DNA of 40,746 nucleotides, taken from contig PBOG01000267.1 in assembly GCA_002724245.1 (NCBI GenBank), forward strand, positions 1 through 40,746, read 5' to 3'. Numbering within the stretch: position 1 is the stretch's first letter; each line of letters opens with the position of its first letter. Under the pieces are notes generated by a model, which did no database searches, was not told where the DNA came from, and saw only the letters and a program-made list of their open reading frames with translations. Shown here piece by piece: positions 33,491 to 40,746 of the stretch. Source of the DNA: Planctomycetaceae bacterium (lineage in GTDB: Bacteria; Planctomycetota; Planctomycetia; Pirellulales; Pirellulaceae). A program made the translations under genes and the position numbers.

Positions 33491-34504
33491 GTGTCTAGCG
33501 CTGTCGATTCATACGAAGCTCAACAACAGACCGTTGAGCAGGTCCGTCAGGCCCGCGACCGCATTGAAGCGGAATTGGCAAAGGTAATCGTCGGGCAAAA
33601 AGACGTAATCGGTGAGCTGTTAATCTCGCTATTTTCAGGCGGCCATTGCCTGATCACAGGAGCGCCCGGGCTTGCCAAAACGCTCCTGGTCTGTTCACTG
33701 GCCCACATTTTTGACCTGAAATTCCAGCGGATTCAATTTACCCCCGACTTGATGCCCGCGGACATTACCGGTACTGAAATTCTCGCAGAGCGTGATGACG
33801 GAAGCCGCGGGATGCAATTTGTCAAAGGCCCCATCTTTGCGAACGTCATCCTGGCCGACGAAATCAATCGAACTCCCCCCAAAACTCAGGCGGCGTTACT
33901 GGAGGCCATGCAGGAACACCAGGTGACAACTGCCGGCGTCAGCTATCCACTCGATCAACCATTCTTTGTATTGGCCACGCAAAACCCGATCGAAATGGAG
34001 GGCACCTACCCGCTCCCCGAAGCACAACTGGACCGCTTTATGTTCAATGTGCATATCGACTATCTTCCGGAAAACGACGAGGTAGCGGTCGTCACGCAAA
34101 CAACGTCAACACAGCCTGCTCCGCTGGACAAACTTTTCGGTCATCAAGACGTTCTCAACTTCCACGAAGTTGTGCGCTGTGTACCTGTGGCTGAAGACGT
34201 CGTCCGCTACGCAGTTCGGCTGGCCGCAGCCAGCAGGCCTGGACAACCCGAAACGCCCGGTTTCGTCAATGACTGGGTCAGTTGGGGCGCTGGTTTACGC
34301 GCAGCCCAGTTTATGGTGCTAGGAGCCAAAGCTCGGGCCCTGCTGGCGGGCAATGTCCACGCCACGGTCGCCGACATTCAAGCCCTTGCGCACGCCACGT
34401 TGCGGCATCGCATCATGATCGGTTATCGAGCGGAAGCGGAGGGAATCACCGTCGAACAGGTCATTGACCGACTTCTGGAAGCCGTACCTGTACCGGGAAC
34501 CTGA
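33491..34504 (+). CDS. MoxR family AAA+ ATPase
   Basis: This 337-residue cytoplasmic ATPase of the MoxR class has Walker A G-A-P-G-L-A-K-T at residues 57-64 and Walker B V-I-L-A-D-E-I-N-R with Asp123 and Glu124. It also has the sensor segment A-T-Q-N-P-I-E and the family-typical G-T-Y-P-L-P-E-A-Q-L-D-R-F. MoxR proteins act as chaperone-like ATPases that mature or insert cofactors into partner complexes, usually with VWA-domain proteins from the same operon. Translation most likely begins at GTG 33491. The stop overlaps the DUF58 start by one base (TGATG), a sign of coupling. The downstream DUF58 and VWA genes complete the usual set. Confidence 0.95.
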   Translation: MSSAVDSYEAQQQTVEQVRQARDRIEAELAKVIVGQKDVIGELLISLFSGGHCLITGAPGLAKTLLVCSLAHIFDLKFQRIQFTPDLMPADITGTEILAERDDGSRGMQFVKGPIFANVILADEINRTPPKTQAALLEAMQEHQVTTAGVSYPLDQPFFVLATQNPIEMEGTYPLPEAQLDRFMFNVHIDYLPENDEVAVVTQTTSTQPAPLDKLFGHQDVLNFHEVVRCVPVAEDVVRYAVRLAAASRPGQPETPGFVNDWVSWGAGLRAAQFMVLGAKARALLAGNVHATVADIQALAHATLRHRIMIGYRAEAEGITVEQVIDRLLEAVPVPGT

Positions 34505-35487
34505 TGGCATCACAACCGACCCATACACGAGCTTCCACTGCACCCGGCCCGCGTCGGGAGGCGCGGAGCTTTATCGATCCGCAAGCACTCATGCGAATCG
34601 AAAGTCTACAGCTACGCGCAGCATCAGTCGTTGAGGGATTCCTGCATGGGTTGCACCGCAGTCCCTACCATGGATTCTCCGTCGAGTTCAGTGAATATCG
34701 CGAGTACCTCCCCGGAGATGACCTTCGTTTCCTGGACTGGCGCGTCTTTGCCCGCACAGATCGTTTCTACATCAAGCGGTTTGAAGACGAAACGAATCTG
34801 CGGTGCGAGCTCCTGCTCGACACCAGTCGGTCAATGGGTTTTGGATCCGGCACGTTCTCCAAACTCGACTACGCACGGACCCTGGCCGCCACCATTGCCT
34901 ATTTCCTGTCACTACAACGCGATGCGGTTGGACTACGGACTTTTGACGAGCGGATCGTCGAAACACTTCCCGCTCGCTATCGCCCCGGACACCTCAATCG
35001 CCTCCTGTTAGCACTCGAACGGACGCCTGCCGGCGAAGGGACAGACCTGTCCCTTCCACTCGAAGAAGTTGCCGCTACCGTCACCAAACGGGGCATGATT
35101 GTCCTTATCTCCGATCTGTTGGCCCCACTGGACAAACTCGAAAAATCGCTCGGCTATCTCCGCTCGAGAGGGCAGGAGGTGATTCTGTTACGTGTCCTCG
35201 ATCCCGCGGAAGTCGAATTTTCGTTCGACAGTCCAACCATGTTCCACGACGTCGAGTCGGGGCAGCAACGTTACGTCGACCCACGTTCAGTGCGGGACGA
35301 ATACCAGACGCGTTTCCAGGAACACGCAGATGCCATCAAACGCACGTGCAATATCCTGGGAATCGACCTCTATGATCTGACAACCGACCAACCGCTTGAA
35401 TTGTCCTTATTTGACTTCATTCAATCGCGGCAACAGCGCAGTCGCCACGTGGCGCGCCGATCCAATCGGCCACGGAGGGATGCATGA
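34504..35487 (+). CDS. DUF58 protein with VWA-like fold
   Basis: This 327-residue protein has the DUF58 signature (F-S-x-Y-R-E-Y-x-P-G-D-D-x-R-x-x-D-W) at about residues 62-80. A VWA-like domain follows, with the metal-ion-dependent adhesion-site motif D-T-S-R-S-M (Asp106, Ser108, Ser110). No membrane segments are visible, so it is likely cytoplasmic. DUF58 proteins accompany MoxR ATPases and are thought to be their adaptor or substrate-recognition partners. The start overlaps the MoxR stop by one base, and its own stop overlaps the next start by four bases (ATGA). Three consecutive products are therefore probably made in fixed proportion. The C-terminus is strongly basic. Confidence 0.93.
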   Translation: MASQPTHTRASTAPGPRREARSFIDPQALMRIESLQLRAASVVEGFLHGLHRSPYHGFSVEFSEYREYLPGDDLRFLDWRVFARTDRFYIKRFEDETNLRCELLLDTSRSMGFGSGTFSKLDYARTLAATIAYFLSLQRDAVGLRTFDERIVETLPARYRPGHLNRLLLALERTPAGEGTDLSLPLEEVAATVTKRGMIVLISDLLAPLDKLEKSLGYLRSRGQEVILLRVLDPAEVEFSFDSPTMFHDVESGQQRYVDPRSVRDEYQTRFQEHADAIKRTCNILGIDLYDLTTDQPLELSLFDFIQSRQQRSRHVARRSNRPRRDA

Positions 35488-37571
35488 ATCTGATTCCCAG
35501 CATGCTGTTTCCATGGTTCCTCGCCGGTGCCTTCGCTATTGCATTGCCCATTGCGCTTCATTTCCTGAGGCGATCTCCGCGAGGTCGCACCGAATTCAGT
35601 TCTTTGATGTTTGTCCCGACATCCCCGCCCACGTTGACCAGCAAGAACCGTCTGGACGACTGGTTTTTACTCCTGCTCCGAGCGCTCGCAGTGCTTCTAC
35701 TGGCAATCGCTTTTGCCCGTCCGTTCTTTCGCTCCAGTGACATGCTAGACGAGGTTGCGGCCAGCAATCGGCGCGTGGCCATCCTGGTAGATCGCAGTGC
35801 CAGTATGCGGCGGGCCGACCTCTGGCAACGCGCCGCTGAAGAGGCGGAACGGGCCGCAATCGACGCGTCAAGCGAGTCTGACGTCGCTGTCTATGCCTAC
35901 GATGACTCCCTGGAAGTCATCGTCCCGTTCGCGGAAACCGGCGGACCGCAAGCCGCTGGGACGCATATCAGAGGAGTCAAGCAACGCCTTCTTGATGCCG
36001 GCCCGACCTGGGGCGCGACGAACGTCGCGACCGCGCTGACCTCCGTCGCGGACGCCATGTTGGCCTGGCAGGATCGACAACGCACCCAGACCACCTTGCA
36101 GATCATCTTGATCTCAGACATGCAAAAAGGTAGCCAGCAGGAGCAACTACAGTCCTACGAATGGCCGCTCCAGATTCCAGTCGACGTACGGCCCATTGTG
36201 CCCAGCGTCACCGCCAATGCCGGGATTCAGTTACTGTCCAATGACGACGACTTGAACCCCACCACGGAACAGCGCGTGCGTGTCAGCAATCAACGCGAGT
36301 CGACCCGGGAGCAATTCCAACTCCGCTGGTGGGCTGGTACCAGCCCGCTTGGCGAACCACTTGCCATCTACGTACCTCCGGGCGAAAGCCGCGTCGTGCA
36401 GCTTGCCAGACCCACGCCAGGGAGTGCCGTAGATCGCCTGACGATCACAGGCGACGATTGCGACTTCGACAACAATCGGTTTCTGATCCCTAGTGAACAG
36501 CGAAACGTCACCGTCCTCTATTCCGGAGCAGGTAGCCTCCAGGACACAAAGCAGATGGCCTATTTCTTAAATCTGGCCATGATTGACAGCCAGCGGAGGC
36601 GGCTACGTATGCAGCTGCAACCGGCTTCCGATCCCGGCCCTCTGGCGATCGATGACGAGACAGGCCTGGTCGTGGTCAGCCGCGCACTCTCCGCGGACCA
36701 GATTAGACAGTTGCACAGCTATACCGCTGCAGGTGGAGCAGTGCTGTTCGTTGTTCCAGATGCCAGTGTAGAGGAGACGCTCGGTGCGCTGCTGGAGGAC
36801 CCCGCGATCAAGCTGGCAGAAGCTGCTGGCGATTACGCAATGCTGGGCCAGATAGATTTCGAACATCCCCTGTTCGCGAGCTTCCTCGGAGCGCGTTACA
36901 ACGACTTCACCAAGATACGTTTCCAACGGCACCGCAAAATACTGATGAGCGCAACAGAGACCGTAGAGATCATCGCGCGCTTTGACACCGGCGTCCCGGC
37001 AGTGCTCGTGCAACGACGGGGGTCTGGACAATTAGTCATCCTCTCATCCGGATGGCACCCGGCCGACAGCCAACTCGCTCTCTCGAGCAAATTTGTCCCG
37101 TTCCTGGAAGGCCTGCTAGACAGTACCAGCAATGCATCCCAGACGCCCGTGAACTGGCAAATCCACGATGCGGTGCCAGTGAATGGATTCACCGTAGTGG
37201 AAACCCCGACGGGTGAAGAGATCAAACTGGACACGAACGCCACACATTTTGACGCGACGCTCTCACCCGGCATCTATCAAGCCCGGTTAAGTGACCAGAC
37301 CCGTCGCTGGTCCGTCAATCTGGCACCTTCTGAAAGTCGCACTGCACCCATTGATCGCTCTGCATTGGAACAACATGGAGTCCAGCTCGGAGTGGCAACC
37401 AGTCAAGAAGCCGAATTACAACGGGCACGCCAACTTCGTCGTACAGAATTAGAGAGTAATCAGAAAATATGGCGTTGGGCCATCGTTGCGGCGTTCGGTT
37501 TGCTGATTGTCGAAACCTGGCTGGCGAGCAGACCCAAACCTGAGCCTTCTCCTCTTGGATCGACAGGATAA
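35484..37571 (+). CDS. BatA-type VWA membrane protein
   Basis: This 695-residue protein starts with the BatA N-terminal domain. A first membrane segment is followed by the family-typical A-L-H-F-L-R-R-S-P and a second hydrophobic segment at about 58-75 (W-F-L-L-L-L-R-A-L-A-V-L-L-L-A-I-A-F). The VWA domain follows, with L-V-D-R-S-A-S-M (Asp103). The long middle has few features beyond a class I glutamine-amidotransferase-like stretch. A C-terminal membrane helix (about 660-680) leaves a short tail. The extracytoplasmic or membrane VWA domain would pair with MoxR and DUF58. The start lies within the DUF58 stop codon context, and the next gene follows after 4 bases. Confidence 0.9.
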   Translation: MNLIPSMLFPWFLAGAFAIALPIALHFLRRSPRGRTEFSSLMFVPTSPPTLTSKNRLDDWFLLLLRALAVLLLAIAFARPFFRSSDMLDEVAASNRRVAILVDRSASMRRADLWQRAAEEAERAAIDASSESDVAVYAYDDSLEVIVPFAETGGPQAAGTHIRGVKQRLLDAGPTWGATNVATALTSVADAMLAWQDRQRTQTTLQIILISDMQKGSQQEQLQSYEWPLQIPVDVRPIVPSVTANAGIQLLSNDDDLNPTTEQRVRVSNQRESTREQFQLRWWAGTSPLGEPLAIYVPPGESRVVQLARPTPGSAVDRLTITGDDCDFDNNRFLIPSEQRNVTVLYSGAGSLQDTKQMAYFLNLAMIDSQRRRLRMQLQPASDPGPLAIDDETGLVVVSRALSADQIRQLHSYTAAGGAVLFVVPDASVEETLGALLEDPAIKLAEAAGDYAMLGQIDFEHPLFASFLGARYNDFTKIRFQRHRKILMSATETVEIIARFDTGVPAVLVQRRGSGQLVILSSGWHPADSQLALSSKFVPFLEGLLDSTSNASQTPVNWQIHDAVPVNGFTVVETPTGEEIKLDTNATHFDATLSPGIYQARLSDQTRRWSVNLAPSESRTAPIDRSALEQHGVQLGVATSQEAELQRARQLRRTELESNQKIWRWAIVAAFGLLIVETWLASRPKPEPSPLGSTG

Positions 37572-37575
37572 AGTC

Positions 37576-40500
37576 ATGACCGACTCCCGAATCCAACATT
37601 CACTTGAGTCCGTTGCCACTCGCATCTGGCGACTGGAGTGTCTGCGTGTCAGTGCGGTCAGCTGGGCAATCCTTACCGTCGCTGGCGCAACCTTGTGGTA
37701 CCTGCAAACCACGGGCGTCTGGTCCTCGCGTTGGACCCTGGCGGCGTTGTTCGCTGCGGCCATCCTGATCCCCTGGCAGGTCCTCCGTTCCAGGCGTCGC
37801 TACTGGACAAACTTCCGCCTTATGGCGACGCGAATCGAACAGGAGTACCCGACGCTCAACACCCGACTTCTGGCTGCTATGGAACAACAACCTCAGGTAC
37901 CGGGTAACGGGCTGAACTATCTACAAGAGACATTAATTCGCCAGGCATTGAAACAGGGTGGACAACGAGGCTGGGAGCGTATGGCCCCACTGCGTGCTCA
38001 ACTGCTGACCTGCACCGCCTGTTTTACCGCTCTGTCCACGCTAGCCATCAGCGGCGTCGGTCTGGCAGTCACGAGTCCGCCCCTACCAGAGCCACAAGCA
38101 ACCACGACCAGCAGCGCCGACGCTCCACCCGATTCGCTCGGTATTCAAGTAGACCCTGGAGACACTGAAATCGAACGCGGTACAAGTTTGCAGGTGATGG
38201 TCCGATTTGAGAAGAAACTCCCGTTTGAGGTCACATTGCATCACCAGGGCGGCGCCGCTGTCTCGCAACAGGTGCCGATGTCACAAAGCCTGGACGACCC
38301 TGTATTTGCCAGTCGCCTGTCCAACGTACAACAGGACATGGTCTACCACGTTTCCTATCCTGGCTGGAAAAGCCCCAGCTACCGCGTTCGCGTTTTCGAT
38401 TATCCCGCACTTCAACAAGCGGATGCCAAACTCGTCTACCCTGGCTACACGGGGCTCTCTGAAAAGCAAGTCACCGATGTACGCCGCTTGACCGCTGTTG
38501 AAGGTACCCAGGTGACGCTCGCCATGTACCTCAACAAACCAATTCAGGTCGGGCATCTGCGAGACTCAGAAAACCGTGAAATCCCGCTGCAACCCACTGC
38601 AATAAATCCACACATGTACACCGTGGAAATGCCCCTGATGGCCTCCGGCCGCTATCGACTTCACCTGGTAGACGACCAGGAACGTTCCAATAAATTTCCG
38701 CCCGAATTCGTCTTCCGGGCGACTCCCAACCAGACGCCAAAACTCACCATCAAACACCCCGGACGCGATGTCCTCGTATCTCCCCTGGAAGAACTTCGCC
38801 TTAAGGCTGACGCGTGGGATGATTTTGGCCTGACCGATCTCGGATTAACGTACAACCTGGCTGGTCAGGAATCCCACGAAATACTCTTTGACCAACCATC
38901 CGAAACCGTCCGCCAACAGTCACTGGATCAGCTATTGGCCATGGAAGATCTCCAAGCCGAGCCTGACCAGTTACTCTCTTTTCATTTCTGGGCACAGGAT
39001 ATTGGTCCTGATGGCCAACCCCGTAAAACCTACAGTGACATGTACTTTGCCGAGGTCCGGCCGTTTGACGAAATCTACCGTTCTGCACCCTCGCCTCCCG
39101 GTGGCCAATCCCAGCAACAGGGGAACAACGCACAACAGTCCCCCTCAGGCGCCAGCGAGCAGCTCGCCGAGCTGCAGAAACAGATCATCAACGGCACCTG
39201 GAAATTACAGCGTCAGGTGGGAATTCGCTCTACACCGGAGACCTGGTCAGCCGACGCAACGGTCCTGCGTGACTCACAACAGTCCGCGCTCGATCAGCTG
39301 AGTGCGGTTGGTGCGGCAAGCGAAGACCCTGACGCCGCCGCCGACATCGACGCCATCCAAAAGCACATGAGGGCAGCTGGCACACACCTTGCTGAAGCGC
39401 TCCAGGCTGACACCGAAGCTGCACAAGTTGAAGCTGCCTTGAAATCTGCACTCCAACAAGAACAAGCGGCCTACCAGGGCCTCCTCCGCTTGCGAGCTCG
39501 GGAGCATCAAGTCAGTCGACAAAACAACCAGAGAGGCCGTTCATCAAGCGCCCGCGGTTCGGCCAGCCGTTTTCAACAACAACTCGAACAACTCGAACTC
39601 GCAAATTCAGACAACCGTTACGAAACGCAAAGCCAGGCACAACCACAAACCGAGGAAGATAGCCAGCAGCGCGAAGACCGGCAGATCCTCAATCGTCTCC
39701 GCGAACTTGCGCGGCGTCAGGAAGATCTCAATGATCGCATCAAGGAGATGCAATCAGCGTTACAAGAGGCGGCTAACGAAGAGGAGCAGGAGGAAATCCA
39801 GAAACAGCTGCAGCGGTTACGAGATCAACAACAAGAAATCCTCCGCGACACGGATGAACTCAGCAGCCGTATGCAGCAACCCGAAAACCTACCCAGAATG
39901 GCCGAGGCCCAACAACAGCTCGAAGACGCTCGCCAGAATTTGACGCAGTCATCGGAAGCACTTCAGGACGGACAAGTCTCACAGGCAGCAGCCTCGGCGA
40001 CCCGCGCCGAGCGTGACTTCAAGGAGCTCCGGGAAGAATTCCGCCAGTCCACCGCTGAACGTTTCTCCGATGCCATGAAACAGATGCGCGAAGATGCGCG
40101 TGAACTGACGCGAAACGAGCAGGCCATTGCCGACGAATTGAAATCACTCGATGAACCCAAGTCACGTTCCCTTCGCGAGACTCCGCAACGTGACCAGCTC
40201 GAGGAGGAGCTCGCCGAACAGCAGGCCGACATCGACAAACTACTCCAACGCATGGAAGAGACGATTACAGAAGCTGACGAGACAGAACCGCTCCTGTCCA
40301 ATCAACTCTACGACACACTTCGCGACACACGGCAAGGACGATTACAGGATGCGATGCGCTCGACTCGGGAGTTGATCAAACAGGGTTTCCTGGAGAATGC
40401 CCGCAACGCTGAGGAAGTCGCTCGAGGTGAACTTGAAAAGCTCGAGGAGGGTGTCGAGAAGGCTGCCGAGAGTGTCCTGGGCGATGAAACCTCCGGTCTA

Positions 40501-40746
40501 CGTCGTGCGCTCGACGAGGTCCGTGATCTTCAGGACCAGCTGGAAAGTGAAATCTCCCGCGCCACCGATGAACAGCCAAACGACTCGGATGCGCCGGAAC
40601 CACAACAGGATCAACCACAACAGGATCAACCACAACAGGATCAACCACAACAGGATCAACCACAACAGGGACAACCACAACAGGGACAACCACAACAGGG
40701 ACAACCACAACAGGGACAACCACAACAGGGACAACCACAACAGGGA
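37576..40746 (+). CDS. DUF4175-like coiled-coil membrane protein (3' end outside window)
   Basis: An open frame of 1057 codons runs from the ATG at 37576 to the last base, so the C-terminus is missing. The N-terminus has hydrophobic segments at about 28-45, 52-70 and 143-167, matching the membrane start of DUF4175-type proteins. A region of beta character follows, including Y-P-G-Y-T-G at about residue 290. After about 510 the protein becomes a very long, highly charged coiled coil rich in Gln, Glu, Arg and Asp. It ends in a Pro/Gln repeat. As last gene of the MoxR, DUF58 and VWA set, it is probably the large structural partner of that complex. It starts 4 bases after the VWA stop. The function is unknown. 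Confidence 0.85.
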   Translation, partial: MTDSRIQHSLESVATRIWRLECLRVSAVSWAILTVAGATLWYLQTTGVWSSRWTLAALFAAAILIPWQVLRSRRRYWTNFRLMATRIEQEYPTLNTRLLAAMEQQPQVPGNGLNYLQETLIRQALKQGGQRGWERMAPLRAQLLTCTACFTALSTLAISGVGLAVTSPPLPEPQATTTSSADAPPDSLGIQVDPGDTEIERGTSLQVMVRFEKKLPFEVTLHHQGGAAVSQQVPMSQSLDDPVFASRLSNVQQDMVYHVSYPGWKSPSYRVRVFDYPALQQADAKLVYPGYTGLSEKQVTDVRRLTAVEGTQVTLAMYLNKPIQVGHLRDSENREIPLQPTAINPHMYTVEMPLMASGRYRLHLVDDQERSNKFPPEFVFRATPNQTPKLTIKHPGRDVLVSPLEELRLKADAWDDFGLTDLGLTYNLAGQESHEILFDQPSETVRQQSLDQLLAMEDLQAEPDQLLSFHFWAQDIGPDGQPRKTYSDMYFAEVRPFDEIYRSAPSPPGGQSQQQGNNAQQSPSGASEQLAELQKQIINGTWKLQRQVGIRSTPETWSADATVLRDSQQSALDQLSAVGAASEDPDAAADIDAIQKHMRAAGTHLAEALQADTEAAQVEAALKSALQQEQAAYQGLLRLRAREHQVSRQNNQRGRSSSARGSASRFQQQLEQLELANSDNRYETQSQAQPQTEEDSQQREDRQILNRLRELARRQEDLNDRIKEMQSALQEAANEEEQEEIQKQLQRLRDQQQEILRDTDELSSRMQQPENLPRMAEAQQQLEDARQNLTQSSEALQDGQVSQAAASATRAERDFKELREEFRQSTAERFSDAMKQMREDARELTRNEQAIADELKSLDEPKSRSLRETPQRDQLEEELAEQQADIDKLLQRMEETITEADETEPLLSNQLYDTLRDTRQGRLQDAMRSTRELIKQGFLENARNAEEVARGELEKLEEGVEKAAESVLGDETSGLRRALDEVRDLQDQLESEISRATDEQPNDSDAPEPQQDQPQQDQPQQDQPQQDQPQQGQPQQGQPQQGQPQQGQPQQGQPQQG
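40606..40746 (+). repeat. 15-bp tandem repeat encoding Q-D-Q-P-Q / Q-G-Q-P-Q
   Basis: Four copies of caggatcaaccacaa (40606-40665) are followed by five copies of cagggacaaccacaa (40666-40740) and six more bases of the same unit at the window edge. A single change, from Asp to Gly codon, separates the two blocks. The array is in frame and extends the disordered tail of the DUF4175-like protein. The true copy number is unknown because the window ends inside it. Confidence 0.95.

Overview
The window looks like a piece of a planctomycete chromosome (Planctomycetota, probably class Planctomycetia). I infer this from its family content: three DUF1501 proteins with twin-arginine signals, a PSCyt1/DUF1549/DUF1553 c-type cytochrome protein, a Pirellula-type heme-binding C-terminus (TIGR02603-like), a DUF6807 (PmoA-like) protein, an NHL-repeat protein, a very long leucine-rich-repeat lipoprotein, and a DUF4159/MoxR/DUF58/BatA operon. 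I saw no rRNA, tRNA, CRISPR array, transposase, integrase or phage gene. Coding density is high and every gene inside the window appears intact, except one membrane protein that may be 5'-shortened.

Layout. 1-285 (-): the start of a lipoprotein gene that runs off the left edge inside a 15-bp tandem repeat. 635-2011 (+): an orphan DUF1501 protein. 2080-3042 (-): a DUF6807 protein. 3295-7691 (+): an SDR oxidoreductase, a DUF971 protein and a secreted sugar-dehydrogenase-like protein with three heme c motifs. 7709-15396 (-): a long same-strand run of quinone oxidoreductase, NHL protein, 1002-residue LRR lipoprotein, TerB-like protein, small membrane protein and a second orphan DUF1501. 15672-22892 (+): a secreted coiled-coil protein, the PSCyt1/DUF1549/DUF1553 protein paired with a third DUF1501, and an SppA-type peptidase. 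22900-27326 (-): a TolB-propeller/amidohydrolase fusion, a VOC protein and a short membrane protein. 27413-28348 (+): a protein with a Nif11-like N-terminus and a disordered, repeat-containing tail. 28734-29852 (+): a heme c/prenyltransferase-fold protein. 29961-40746 (+): a co-directional cluster of TPR/gluzincin peptidase, DUF4159, MoxR ATPase, DUF58, BatA-like VWA protein and a DUF4175-like coiled-coil protein. It runs off the right edge inside another 15-bp tandem repeat.

How the genes may work together. Much of the window encodes exported proteins for oxidative or hydrolytic work in the periplasm: cytochrome-linked dehydrogenase, PSD1/DUF1501 pair, amidohydrolase, SppA and heme-prenyltransferase. 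The right-hand 11 kb is the clearest functional unit. Stop and start codons overlap at three junctions and a 4-nt gap separates the last two genes. It pairs a MoxR chaperone ATPase and VWA proteins (a set generally linked to maturation of envelope or metal-containing complexes) with a gluzincin peptidase and a DUF4159 protein. The most unusual elements are the Nif11-like/disordered-repeat protein, the 120-residue super-repeat (five LRRs each) in the LRR lipoprotein, the peptidase-to-MoxR coupling, and the fact that both window ends lie in coding 15-bp tandem repeats.
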